Program-made: the position numbers and the translations under genes | From: Tetragonia tetragonoides | Lineage: Eukaryota > Streptophyta > Magnoliopsida > Caryophyllales > Aizoaceae | Assembly: GCA_038025085.1 (NCBI GenBank) | Contig: CM076148.1 | Span: forward strand, 3,226,501-3,290,500 | Direction of reading: 5' to 3' | DNA length: 64,000 bases | In this document: positions 38,240 to 48,777 of the stretch, piece after piece | Numbering within the stretch: position 1 is the first letter of the stretch | Layout of the letters: each line of letters opens with the position of its first letter | The notes under the pieces: generated by a model | Databases searched by the model: none | Seen by the model: only the letters and a program-made list of their open reading frames with translations | Told to the model about the DNA's origin: nothing

Positions 38240-39210
38240 TTATAGTACCATGCATCCCATCTATGGGTCACATTCGTTTTTCAACAAATTGCCAAAACAT
38301 AAATGTGAATTCATATAATTATAACAACCAAACAGAGAAAGGATAATCTCCAACGGATTGATTATCGTGGGGCTTCTATAGAAGATGAACTGAAAATACA
38401 GAAATCTTCTATCAATATCATAAAAAGTCCTAAACTCGATTTCATGAACTTTGATTAAAGAAAGACACAAGTAATGATAGCAGGAGTTTGTCAAGCAGTC
38501 CAAAAGGTAAATAATATTAGGAGTTGTAATGCTAAAATACATGGTAGGCTGGTAGAGCAACAAAGTAGCTGAAGTTCTGGGAAAGGAAACACCAGATGCA
38601 TCCGAGGGACTAATTCAAAGCTGAACTTGTGTACAGAAGTCACGAACTCCAATATTCGGCCTTGCGATTGTATGTAGGAAGATTCACTTCCCTAAGTAAA
38701 TCTGGCTTAGCTTAATCTTTTTGCACCATACACACATATACAAGGAAAATGGGATAGACTTCAGACAGGGACATCATATTAGCATTGAATTAGGTCCTTT
38801 TCAAAAGAAGACATGTACAAATACTTATCAAGGAAAGAAAAAAAATATAAGACAGGTACAAATGATTACAATGACAAATATGGTGCCACTTCCACAACGA
38901 TAGTGATTATTTGTACCTAAATATCAATAAGCTACCGGTTTCATATATTTGGCACAATATCAAGACCACACTTTGCAACATAAACGTTGAATTGAGATAT
39001 TGACCCTGATCTATATCATCTCATCTCTTGGCTGAGAATTCACATATTTGAATGAGATTGAACTCGCCCAAACAGGACCAAACTGGTTTTGCAGAATGTA
39101 AGTTGAGGAGCGGATTGGACCGAGATGATTCTGCAGAATACATTCAACAAATAGATCCGAACGCAATTCAGCACAAGGACCACATCCACATAATAAGATG
39201 CTCGCCAACT
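38240..39210. other. Presumed intron or spacer
   Basis: AT-rich, short frames only. The overlapping opposite-strand frames at 39,011-39,255 show no known motif. Confidence 0.3.
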
Positions 39211-39213
39211 GCG

Positions 39214-39411
39214 CTACACAGTGAAGATGAGGAGGACGAGTTCCTCCCCAAATAGCCTTCTAACATTTCGTTTGTTGAAGGCTTGGAATTGAAGCACATG
39301 GATAAGATGATGCCAAAGTCGAAAGCATGAAATGCCAATTCTCAGGACATCCTTTGTCTTGAAGTTACCTCGAAGAGCCATGAGGAGTGCATCAATGGTC
39401 CTGTAGAGCTT
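39214..39411 (-). CDS. 65-codon exon-like frame, possible 5' part of the same gene
   Basis: Minus strand: after an acceptor-like aataatag at 39,412 the frame reads KLYRTIDALLMALRGNFKTK, then DVLRIGISCFRLWHH, to a stop at 39,214. The first in-frame Met is at MALRGNF. Composition is coding-like (mixed Lys/Arg/Leu, no low complexity). It lies between the diverged promoter module at 39,590-39,760 and the exon chain at 37,236-37,966, all on the minus strand, so they may belong to one gene. Not recognised. Confidence 0.38.
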   Translation of the reverse strand, partial: KLYRTIDALLMALRGNFKTKDVLRIGISCFRLWHHLIHVLQFQAFNKRNVRRLFGEELVLLIFTV

Positions 39412-39539
39412 CTATTATTAGTGGAGAAATGGAACTATCAAACAGAAAAAACAATAACAGAACTTCTAAACAGAAAAGATGGAAATTCTATACAGACAAA
39501 CAAATGAGTTGAAAGAAATTCAAAAAATTATAACTTAGG

Positions 39540-39760
39540 GAATGTTCAGGTAATTCTCTGAGTTGATAGAGATTTAATGCAAATTAAGCATCAAAGTCTC
39601 CTTCTTTCTTTTCTTCATTACGTAAAGAGATTAATGTGACTCTCTTTTGTGTAACTCTCCTTAACTTTGATTCTTAAGACTGCGGTAGAAACCCCAGAGA
39701 TCGAAGATTCAAGGATGTGATATTTGATGCTTTTGTCATCCCACAGTGTATTTATAGCAA
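39540..39760 (-). promoter_or_regulatory. Diverged promoter/leader/first-exon module, copy 9
   Basis: Minus strand: TATA box at plus 39,747-39,757 (tgtatttatag), then an ATG at 39,618 opening MKKRKKETLML and a stop, followed by the module's tcagagaattacctga equivalent near 39,545-39,565. The CT tract and most of the leader have diverged. The expected donor is ttataa instead of gtata. Confidence 0.5.
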
Positions 39761-39769
39761 CAATAAACT

Positions 39770-40480
39770 ATAGGGGTAAATTAGTAAATTTGTTCAGCAA
39801 TATGATTTACCACTTTTCAAGTGCCCTCAAGCCAAAAAAAAAAAGAAAAAAAAGTTGAAAATTTACATTAGGAAAAATAGGAAACAAATCCCTTTCAAAC
39901 AAAACAGAAAACAAATCGCTTTCAAACAAAAAGAAACAAATCAATAATCCATAACCCGAAAGAGATTTTGGGGTTAGGTGCCTACAATGTAATATTGTAA
40001 CTTGTAAGGACATCGCATGTGACCATTTTCCAGAACATATTGTTGAAAAAAGGATGAAGAACATCCAAATCGAAAAAAATCAATTCATAAACGTAATGAG
40101 ATTTCGGGGTTAGGTTCATTCCCCTTAGTCCCTACAAAGAAGTTTTTTTATTATTACATTTAATTAAAGAACTTAAAATATTCACCATCGCTAATATTAG
40201 TAAGGCATCGTATCTAACAATTTTCCATAACAAATTGTAAAAAAAAAGAAGAAGATTATCTAAAATCTCATTGGATTAGTCTCACATGTGTACTAGAAAG
40301 GGGTATTATTTTTCTTTCCTCATTTGTTTCGTACTTGTGATTTTGCCGTACCATGTGGGGTAGATTGTTTGGTATCTTTGTGGAGGAGTGGGTACCTCCT
40401 TCTAGTGTGGCGGAGTTCTCCAGGTGAGAGTTTTGGCGTTTGGGAGGAGGAAGGAGACGAGGTTACTATGGTGTAGTGCC
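39770..40480. other. AT-rich spacer
   Basis: Contains A runs (39,834-39,855) and a repeated phrase caaatc.ctttcaaacaaa (about 39,886-39,935). No gene seen. Confidence 0.4.
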
Positions 40481-41290
40481 GTGTGACAGGACACTCCTAA
40501 TGGATATGGCAACATATCGCACGGGTGACAGGACACTCCTTATGGATATGGGAGGACTTCGGGGTCGTTTTTTAGGTTCTTTTTAGGTTTGGACGGTCGT
40601 TTTACTAGTCATCTACCTTGAAAGACAGAACACCAAAATTATGGGTGAATAGGGAATTTGGAGTCTCGGATGGCCTACCGAGGGCACGAGGGCCCTTATG
40701 GGTCACAATGGACCCCTCAGAGAAGTTTGGTAAAAGATCTCAACCGGACCTCGTGAAGTTGAAAATTTAAGGTTGTAATCCACAATTTTTGGGGTTTTGG
40801 AGAGCGGCAAAATGAAAGTTGTTATTTCCGCATCATATCGCATGAGAGATGAGACACCTCTTGGAGATTTGAGAGGCCCTTGGAAGCGGTTATCAAGTCC
40901 CTAATAGGGTTGGACGACCGCTGGACACCCATTCTAATGGTCGAAACATTGAAACCATGGATGAGTATAGACTTAGGGTCCGGATGACCTTCTTGGGGCA
41001 CTGGGGGTCTTTTTCAGTCACAGTGGACATCCTGGAAAATCTTGGGCAAAAGTTTTGACCGGCCCCAGGAAGCTCAAAATTGAAGGCTAATCCATGGTTT
41101 TTGGGCTTCCGGAGGGTCTTGAGACCAAGGTTGTTATTTTCGTACCATATCCGACGGGGTACCCAAGCGGTTGTAGGAGGCCTTTGAGGTCGATTATCTG
41201 GTCCCAAAACAGCGTTGATAACCCCTTTATGCGTGTTAAGGTTCCAACACCAAAACCCGAGTGAATATCCTGTCAGGTGCCGGGAAAGGG
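40480..41290 (+). repeat. Diverged copies of the GC-rich satellite (array 3, part 1)
   Basis: About 2.5 units in the same orientation as arrays 1 and 2. Recognisable phrases include gagaagtttggtaaaa, catatcgcatgag, gggtcc/aagtccctaatag and ccgagggcacgagg. Divergence from arrays 1 and 2 is high and the GC content is lower. Confidence 0.75.
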
Positions 41291-42030
41291 TACCCCCATA
41301 CGATGAGCCTTAGCCGTCAGCCATCCCCTTTGCTTGTCATAAGGGCAATCGCCTATGTCACAGTGACAAATAGTCCTATGTCCTATGTCCTATGTCACAA
41401 TGCCTATGCCTATATCCCAACTTTTATGTCCCAACGCCCTCCCCCAAGCATCTATGTTTATCTATCCGTGTCCTGCCCTTTTATCGAATCGTGTCCCCTC
41501 CCTTTCTGGAATAATGTCCCGTCCCTTTATTCTTATATAGTTTCAGTTTCTCAGACTTCTCGAGACATGATATGTCAATTGCTCTACTGTAGTTTTAGTA
41601 TCTATTTTTTACTGATTGGAGTCTAAGAGTGTGTTTGAAAATACCATGAAATAGCTTATAAGTTGTGGGACAAGTAGCTTATTTTTAGATGCTACTCTCA
41701 CAAGCATAAAAATTTAAGCTCCTGCACCCACAACTTCTAAGCTTTCCCAAGCATACCTAGATATCCAACCAAGAAGAACGTCAAAAAGGAAAGTTTTCCG
41801 TTAGGGGTGGTTTTCTGCCATAAACGCAAAAAGAAACCCCGTCATTGCTCAGCTGAGCCATTCACTCATTAATACGACGACAAATTTATTTCAAAAGCGC
41901 ATGCCACTACCCGGAAATATTTTTTTAAATAAAAATAAATAAGAGGAGCAAATAATGGCAACTAATAGATAGCTTTTACCATAGCAATAACTCTGGACTT
42001 CTATTATTAATAGGATGTTAAAGGTGCATT
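41290..42030. other. Interruption of array 3, with MITE-like inverted repeat
   Basis: Non-satellite sequence with a short reiterated tatgtcc motif (41,375-41,440). At about 41,632-41,757 there is a MITE-like pair of imperfect inverted arms (agcttataagttgtggg and its counterpart cccacaacttctaagct). Target-site duplication is ambiguous (possibly cta). Confidence 0.45.
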
Positions 42031-42575
42031 AATGAATACTAAGTTCGGAGACCTAGATGACCTATTGAGGGCACGAGGGGTAAACCTGGGTCAGCCAGAG
42101 AAATTTGGGCAAAAATCTCAATCGAATCCCGGGAAGTCGAAATTGAAGGTTAAAATCAACGTTTCTTGGGGGTCCAAAGGGCCACAGAATGAAAGTTATT
42201 ATTTTCCTACCATATCGCACGAGACATTCCTAGCAGATATGAGAGCATTTATCAGGTTCCTATTAGGTTTGCACGGTTGTTTTACTAGTCATCCACTTTG
42301 AAAAGACCGAACACAAAAATCCGGGTGAATATAGATTTCGGAGAACTGGATGGCCAACTGAGGGCACGAGGGTCCTCTTGGGTCAAATAGACCTCCCGGA
42401 GAAGTTTGGTAAAAAATCTCAACCGAACTCTGTGAAGTTGAAAATATTTGGGGTTTCAGAGGGCCCGGAAATGAAAGTTGTTATTTTCGCATCATATCGC
42501 ACAGGAAACCCCTCGGAGACTCGGGAGCGGTTATTGGGTCCTTATTAGGGTTGGAAGGCCGTTTGACTGAAAACT
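42030..42575 (+). repeat. Diverged GC-rich satellite (array 3, part 2)
   Basis: About 1.7 further units, with ttcggagacctagatgacc, gagaaatttgggcaaaaatc and tatcgcacgaga as landmarks. Ends where the LINE at 42,600 begins. Confidence 0.7.
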
Positions 42576-42599
42576 ACTATGGTAGGAAAATTAGTGCTA

Positions 42600-45500
42600 A
42601 TAAAGGCAATATAATCTTTGGTTCAGGAGGCTGTAAACAGGTTTGTTGTTTTGAATCAGATGAGGACTGATGATGGTCAGGGATCACGTCGACGGCCTGG
42701 GCCTGGACCTGGACCTGGGATGACTGATCCTGGTCCCACAGAAGATTGCATTTTGGAATGTCAGGGGTTCTCAAGAGCCCCTAAAGCTGCAAGAAGGGAA
42801 ATATTTCTTGTGGTTGAATAAATTAAATATTTTTTCTTTGCTTGAAACCAGATTAAAAGAAAAAGGAGCTGTTGCTATTAGAACGTGGGTTTTTCCTAGT
42901 CTCTAGGTGAGGACAATTATCCTTTTCATAGAAACGGAAGAATTTGGAAAATGTGGATCGAGTATAACGTGGAAGTTGTGAAACGTCAGACTACTAGGCA
43001 GTTGATACTTTGTAATTTTGCTTTGATAGTTAGCAAGTTGCAGGGGTACCTAACGGTTGTTTATGCAGCAAATGAATCTGAAGTTAGGAGAGAGTTGTGA
43101 TGAAAATTGGGTGCTAAGTGATATTCAGGCTTCTACTGAGTTTTTGCCAAATGGTATTTCAGATCATTCCCCTGGTGTTGTGAGCAATGTTGAGAAAATT
43201 ATTTTGAACCTAAAACTTTTAGGCTTATGAATATTTGGTGTGATGGTGAGGAATTTTTGGAGTTGGTGAAACTTTGGGATATGTTCCTATGAGTGTTGGG
43301 TACATGTCTGTTCTGATGAGAACATTAAAATTGCTTAAGCCTGAATTAAAAGCCTTGCATGCTACGAAGAACATGAATATTACAGAGTGGGTCAAGAGTT
43401 TGAAGAATGATTTGCTGAATACTCAACTCAATTTACATAATCAAGTGTTGATTGATAAAGAGAGAAATCAGAAGCAGCTTTATGTGGAAATGCAAGTTTA
43501 CCAGCAGAAAGCGAAAGTACATGACTTCAATCTTAAAGATGAGAGTTCTGCTACTTCTTTGCCAAAGTTAAGATAAGACAAGCTAGATATGGATGGAATA
43601 CAATAAAGGATGCTAACGGTGATACAAAGGAAGGGCCGGAGGTTCCATTAGCCTTCATAAGCTTCTATGAGGAGTTACTAAGAAAGCACCAGGTTCAGAA
43701 ATCAGTTGAAGAGGAGGTTTTAATGTTTGGTGCTCGCCTTCAACAAGATGAGTGTGATGACTTGAGAGCTCTGCGGTATCCGTGGAAGAAGTTAGAGAAG
43801 TGCTGTTTTCTATAGCTGATGCAAAGGCTCCAGGCCAGATGGTTACACCTCCTAAAAATTTCAAAGCTGCGGGGCAAGTGGTTGGTAGGAGTTTTTGCAA
43901 TGCTGTCATAAGATTTTTTCAACTCTGGGAAACTGCTCCCTCAGATTAATTATCCTTTATGACTATGGTTCCAAAGACAGAAAACCCTGCCTGCAAGCGT
44001 CACTAAAATCCATCCAATATGCTGCTGCAGTGTTGTTTACAAAAATAATCACAAAGGTGTTGGCTAATCGTATGAAAAAGGTGTTGGGGGAGTTCAACTA
44101 GAAATGAACAATCTGCTTTTGTTCAGGAGCGGATTATTTTTGAGATTATTGTTGTGGCTCAGGAGTTGCTAAAGCACTATGAGAGAAAACATATTTCTCC
44201 AAGAGCTGTCCTGAAAGTCGACCATCAAGAAGGCATATGATACCATTAGTTGGGAATTCCTTGAAAATCTGATGAAGGGTTTGGGTTACCCGGGAAAATT
44301 CATTGATTGGATAATGGCATGTTTGACACACGCAAAGTTCTCTATTTGCCTAAATGGGTCCCCACATGGTTATTTTATTAGTCGGAGGGGCACTTCGACA
44401 GGGTGACCCTGTTTCTCCGTATCTTTTTGTTTTGGGAATAAAGTATTTGACAAGGATGCTAAGGTGGTGTTTGGCCTAGCTCGTGAGGAGCTTCTAGTTT
44501 TTCCCCTCTTTTTCCCCACAAACCTCCCCCTCCACCTCCTCCTCACCCTCATTTTCAGCTTCTAAGAAGCTCAAAACACCCCTTGGGAGGCCCAAAAGTA
44601 GAAGCTCCAATTTGATGCTTCTACTTTTGGGGCTTCGAGGGGGTCCTAGGGGGTGGTTTAAGCTTTTTGGAAGTTGAAAATGGGTGTGAGGAGGAGGTGG
44701 AGGGAATGGTTTGTTAGGGAAAATAGGGGAAAAAGTAGAAGCTCCTCACAAGCTAGGCCAAACATGCTCTAATAAAGAAGGCCAGAGCAAAGAAAGAGTT
44801 CCATAATCGTGTTCTAGACAAGAATTATGCCAGCTCTTGTTTGCCAGTGATCTATTGATTTTCTCTAGAGGTGATTTGAGTTCTGTGAAGGTTTGTTGCT
44901 GAATGTCGTGATAAATTTGCTGGCATTTATGGGTTGCAGTCCAGCCCTCAGAAGACAAATGTCTACTTTGGGGGAGTGAGCCCTCAGGTCAAGGTGGATA
45001 TTCTTAGAGAGGCTGGTTTTGTGAGGGGTCTCTACCTTTTAAGTACTTAGGTGTACCTCTGAATGCTTCAAGATTGACATCTTCATCGTGTTAGCTCCTG
45101 CTGAAAGAATCAAGCTAAAGTGTATCACTGGGCTAATTATATGCTCTATCATGCAGGTAAGGCACAAATACTGAATATTGTGGTGTTTGGTATTTATGCA
45201 TATTGGTGTGCTGTGTTTGTGCTTCCTAAAAAAAAGAATAGATAAGCTGTGCAAAAATAAATTTGGGGGGGTTAAGGAAGGTGGCCGAAGGTTTGGGTTA
45301 AAAGAATTTCTAAGTTGGAGTAAGGCCATGCTACTTAAATGGATTTGGAAGCTACAAAATAAACGAGTCTCTGTGGTCAGAATGGACTGAGAAATACCAT
45401 TTGAAGGGTGAAAGTATCTGGCCGTGCAAGTTTATGCAGGGGGATTCATGTATTTTCGAGGAGTTTGCTAAAACCAGCAGGAGGGCAACGTTCAGACTGC

Positions 45501-46203
45501 TTTAATAAAAATACACAAATGTTCTATTCAGGGGAGTTTTAATATGGGGAAAGCATATAATCTTTTCAGGAAAGCAGGGCATAAATGGAAATTTCAGAAG
45601 CTTATCTGGGAACAAGCTGCTGTACCTCGACATAAGATCATTTGCTGGATGGCTCTACATGGTAAATTGCCTACAATTGATGTCTTGAAAAAGAGAGGTT
45701 TTGTTATACCTAGTAGATGTAGCCTTTGTTGCCAGAAAGAGGAAACATACAATTATTTATTTTTTGATTGTCCTGAGATTTAGACAGGAGTGCTAAGGTG
45801 GTTGGGTGTTCATGGACGAGGTTGGTTCATAAAGCATGAAGCTAGGTTTGCTTCTCTCTTCAAAGAGAAGAGCATCAAGAAGAAATGGAAAAGATCAGCT
45901 CTCTTGGCAACAATATCTGAGTTATGGAGAGAAAGGGATTTTCAGGTGTTTCAAGACAAAAAGGGAACTGTACAGCAAGATTTACATACTAGTATTCAGT
46001 ACTGTTAGTGTTAGATTGATAGCTCTAGATACACATGCTAGTGATTTCTTAACTCAGTAGCTTAAGTATTTTGTATTGATGTTGGTGGTGAGAATTATTG
46101 TGAGAAGTCTGTCTGTGGGCTATCTCCTACAGTGTACAGTTATTTGGAGTATTTTTTCCCGAGTGAATGAATACTAGTAGTAGACCTATTCCTCCAAAAA
46201 AAA
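42600..46203 (+). mobile_element. Decayed L1-type LINE (end of ORF1 plus ORF2)
   Basis: Plus strand with an A tail at 46,195-46,203. The ORF1 end shows VNRFVVLNQ and a Gly/Pro/Arg tract; ORF2 starts at about 42,747 with KIAFWNVRGS (endonuclease start). RT motifs follow: KAPG (about 43,825), VDIKKAYDTISWEFL reached only by a one-base frameshift (about 44,215), GALRQGDPVSPYLFVLG (about 44,390), FASDLLIFSRGDL (44,840), PFKYLGVPL (about 45,040). The zinc-binding C-terminus is a 79-codon frame, AYNLFRKAGHKWKFQKLIW to CSLCCQKEE and LFFDC (45,544-45,783). The YADD/FADD catalytic Asp is altered (FASD), the His before LFF is Tyr, and stops and frameshifts are numerous. Inactive. Confidence 0.88.
44463..44769. 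mobile_element. 307-bp palindromic Harbinger-like MITE inside the LINE
   Basis: Ends are ggtggtgtttggcctagc on the left and, as reverse complement, gagcatgtttggcctagc on the right. It is flanked by taa at 44,460-44,462 and 44,770-44,772, as in PIF/Harbinger insertions. Nearly the whole element folds back on itself: ttctactttttcccc and cctccacctcctcctcac arms, then gcccaaaagtagaagc with a small centre near 44,608. It lies between RT blocks of the LINE and interrupts it. Confidence 0.88.
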
Positions 46204-47361
46204 ATACACACACACAGACAAACATAAGGTAACATAGAGGCCATCTACTTAACACTCTTAAACACAATCAAACAAACAAACTTCCAAGACCACAAAGCGA
46301 TACCAGTACACAATGTCACAACTCATTTTTTTTTCAAATTTACGTCAACATATCCCCAATAGATCGACATAATCATAGCCTACACTCCCCACACACAACC
46401 TTTACTTCCTTCTACACAAAATCCATCTAGCCAGAACTCCCAAGTCGCAATCATTGCTACTACTAATTTATAAAGACTAGTGGATACAACACTAACTAAA
46501 AATCAAGGGTGTATGCTTTTAGGGCTCGCATAAGGATTTCCCAATTGAGTTGCTAGAGAAAACTATAAGTGATGAACAGAAAAAGAGGTCACTCATACAC
46601 TTGGAATTCACCACTGTGATCCTCTTGGAAACAACACAAGTCAAAGTTGCCAATAAACCACCAAGACCATAATTCATTGCTGTTAAACCCTAACAAAATA
46701 CCCAAAAAAATTGTCTCAACCGCAAAAGAAATATCTAGCAGTGAATAGGCTTTATAGGCCCGCCATTAAACCACGTCTATCTCATCTCCTATTGCAAATT
46801 CACACCAAAGCCTTTAATAGTAAACTGAAGCCTTTAAAGTTACGCCATACAAACTCCATTGTCCCAAAGTCCATGTACGAAAGGCTCCCAATCAAAGACA
46901 ATTTCACACTTGGAGCGCTTTAACCACCACCAAATATCCAAACTACGACCATCTTATCTCCTCTACTAAAGTTCCACCAAAATATCATTCACATACCACA
47001 AAAAGAAACACCAAGATCTCCAAAGATAGCGTACAATTCATCGATACCAAAATCCATTAAACCAAAGTCCTAATCAGAAATGTTTAATACACTCAAAAAG
47101 CTTTAACCACCATCCAAGTCACACAATTACACTATTTCAATCTCAATTTCTCTTCAAAATTGAATGAAATAGCCTTAAGACACAAATATAATATAACATA
47201 AAGGATTTCCCAAGCCTTTCAAACTTAGCCACACACAAAATAAAAATGCCCAAACTATCATCCCCATAAATAACCTGTACTTCATAAACTAAACATTACG
47301 TTACCATCATCAAAAGATAAACCATTAAACCACATCTATCTCATTTCATATTGCAAATGTA
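46204..47361. repeat. G-poor degenerate satellite, part 1
   Basis: The plus strand is nearly free of G (for example 2 G and 22 C in 46,921-46,980). The landmark gctttaacc recurs at 46,917 and 47,100, a spacing of 183 bp, in the context aaaaagctttaaccaccatc. Short ORFs here are repeat translations. Confidence 0.75.
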
Positions 47362-48777
47362 TTTTTTTTTTTTTTAAGATAAGTAAAAATTTTATTAATG
47401 AATCAATGAAAGAATACAAAATATGTGGAGGACAAGGAGTCCTCAAATGGTAACAAAGAAATATCTACAGATCTCGCCATTGTAACTGGACGAGAGTAAG
47501 AGGAACACCCTTAAAGGCCCAGCTGCCTTTGCCCACAAAGATGCTAAGTAGACAATATGATCCCAAATGCAATCAATGGTTGTCCCAGAAGCAGAGAAAA
47601 TCCTCGCGTTCCGCTCCAACCAAATGCACCACAAAATGGCCATACACGCACATCTCCACCACAGCTTACCCTCCTTCCCCCTCCGGCCACCAGCAAATCG
47701 CATCTGTAAGAACTGCCCTACTGTAGCCGGGCTTGCAAAAGGCTCACCCCCAAACAACCTACCCCACAACATCCTAGCAAAATCACATAACACAAACAGA
47801 TGCAAGCCGTCCTCACAATCATGACGGCACATAACGCACCAACCCAGCGACAAACACCAACCAGGCCTCCGTCGTTGTCACATGTCATGCGTATTCACCC
47901 TACCTAGCATCAAGGTCCACACAAAGGCACGCACCTTCAGAGGAACCTTAGACTTCCATATGTAAGTGGCAAGAGGGAAGTGGGGAAATTGAGAAGGAAG
48001 ACTAAGGCGATGTAGGAAAGACTTGGAAGAGAAAACACCAGTGGGATTTCCTCCCCAAGTCCGGGAATCATCCCTTGGGATGATAAGAGCAGTGTTTAGC
48101 ACACCCAGGAGAGAAACTAACTCCTCCATCTCTCGATCATGTGGAGCTCGGCGTAAGTGAAGGTCCCATGAACCACCCGCATCGGAAAAGAAATCCGAAA
48201 CTGGCGCCTCATGAAGCGTGGACAGCCGAAAAACTCGAGGGTATGTGGAAGAAAAAGAGTTATCACCCTTCCACACATCCTCCCAGAACCTTACCCGTTG
48301 GCCATTACCCACATTAAATCTAACCAGGGGAAAGAAAAGAGATGATACCTGAGAGATAAACTTCCAAGGGCAAGTATGAGAGACAGCAGTACCAGCTCGG
48401 GCGTCCCATCCATTTTGTTGCAGACCGTACTTGCTCCTGATTACTCGGTGCCATAGGGAATCGGACTCCAACGAAAAACGCCACAACCACCTGCCAACTA
48501 GCGAAATGTTCTTAGACACCAACCGCCAGAAACCCAGACCCCCCTCAGATTTAGGCCTACAGACATGGTCCCAACTAACAAGGTGATCTCTCTTGCCCCC
48601 GTCCGCCCCGAACCAAAGAAAGTCCCGCATCATCCTCTCGATTCGTTTAGCTACGCTAACCGGAATCTTGAAGAGAGAAAGGTAGTAAAGAGGAATACTA
48701 GCAAGACAAGACTGTAAAATAGTGATCCTACCCCCTAAGGAGAAGTACACCCCTTTCCACCCATCAAGACGCTTGTA
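47362..48777 (-). mobile_element. 5'-truncated L1-type LINE with one in-frame stop
   Basis: Minus strand with an A tail (plus T run 47,362-47,375). From about 48,775 down, the frame reads VYKRLDGWKG, SLGGRITILQSCLASIPLYY, FLWFGADGG, then the RT-connecting region (GLGFWRLVSKNISLVGRWLW, VGNGQRVRFWEDVW) and the zinc-binding domain (WCVMC, HLFVLCDFARMLW). A single TGA at about 47,878 separates two ORFs (48,843-47,878 and 47,853-47,443) that are in the same frame. RT catalytic motifs are beyond the truncation. The target is the G-poor satellite; only tgta is shared at both ends. Confidence 0.88.

Noticed and set aside
44746..44958. Minus-strand 70-codon ORF across the MITE/LINE border
   Set aside because: Antisense shadow of the plus-strand LINE RT region.
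47362..48777. LINE copy as a functional element
   Set aside because: It is 5'-truncated past the RT catalytic core and carries an in-frame TGA.
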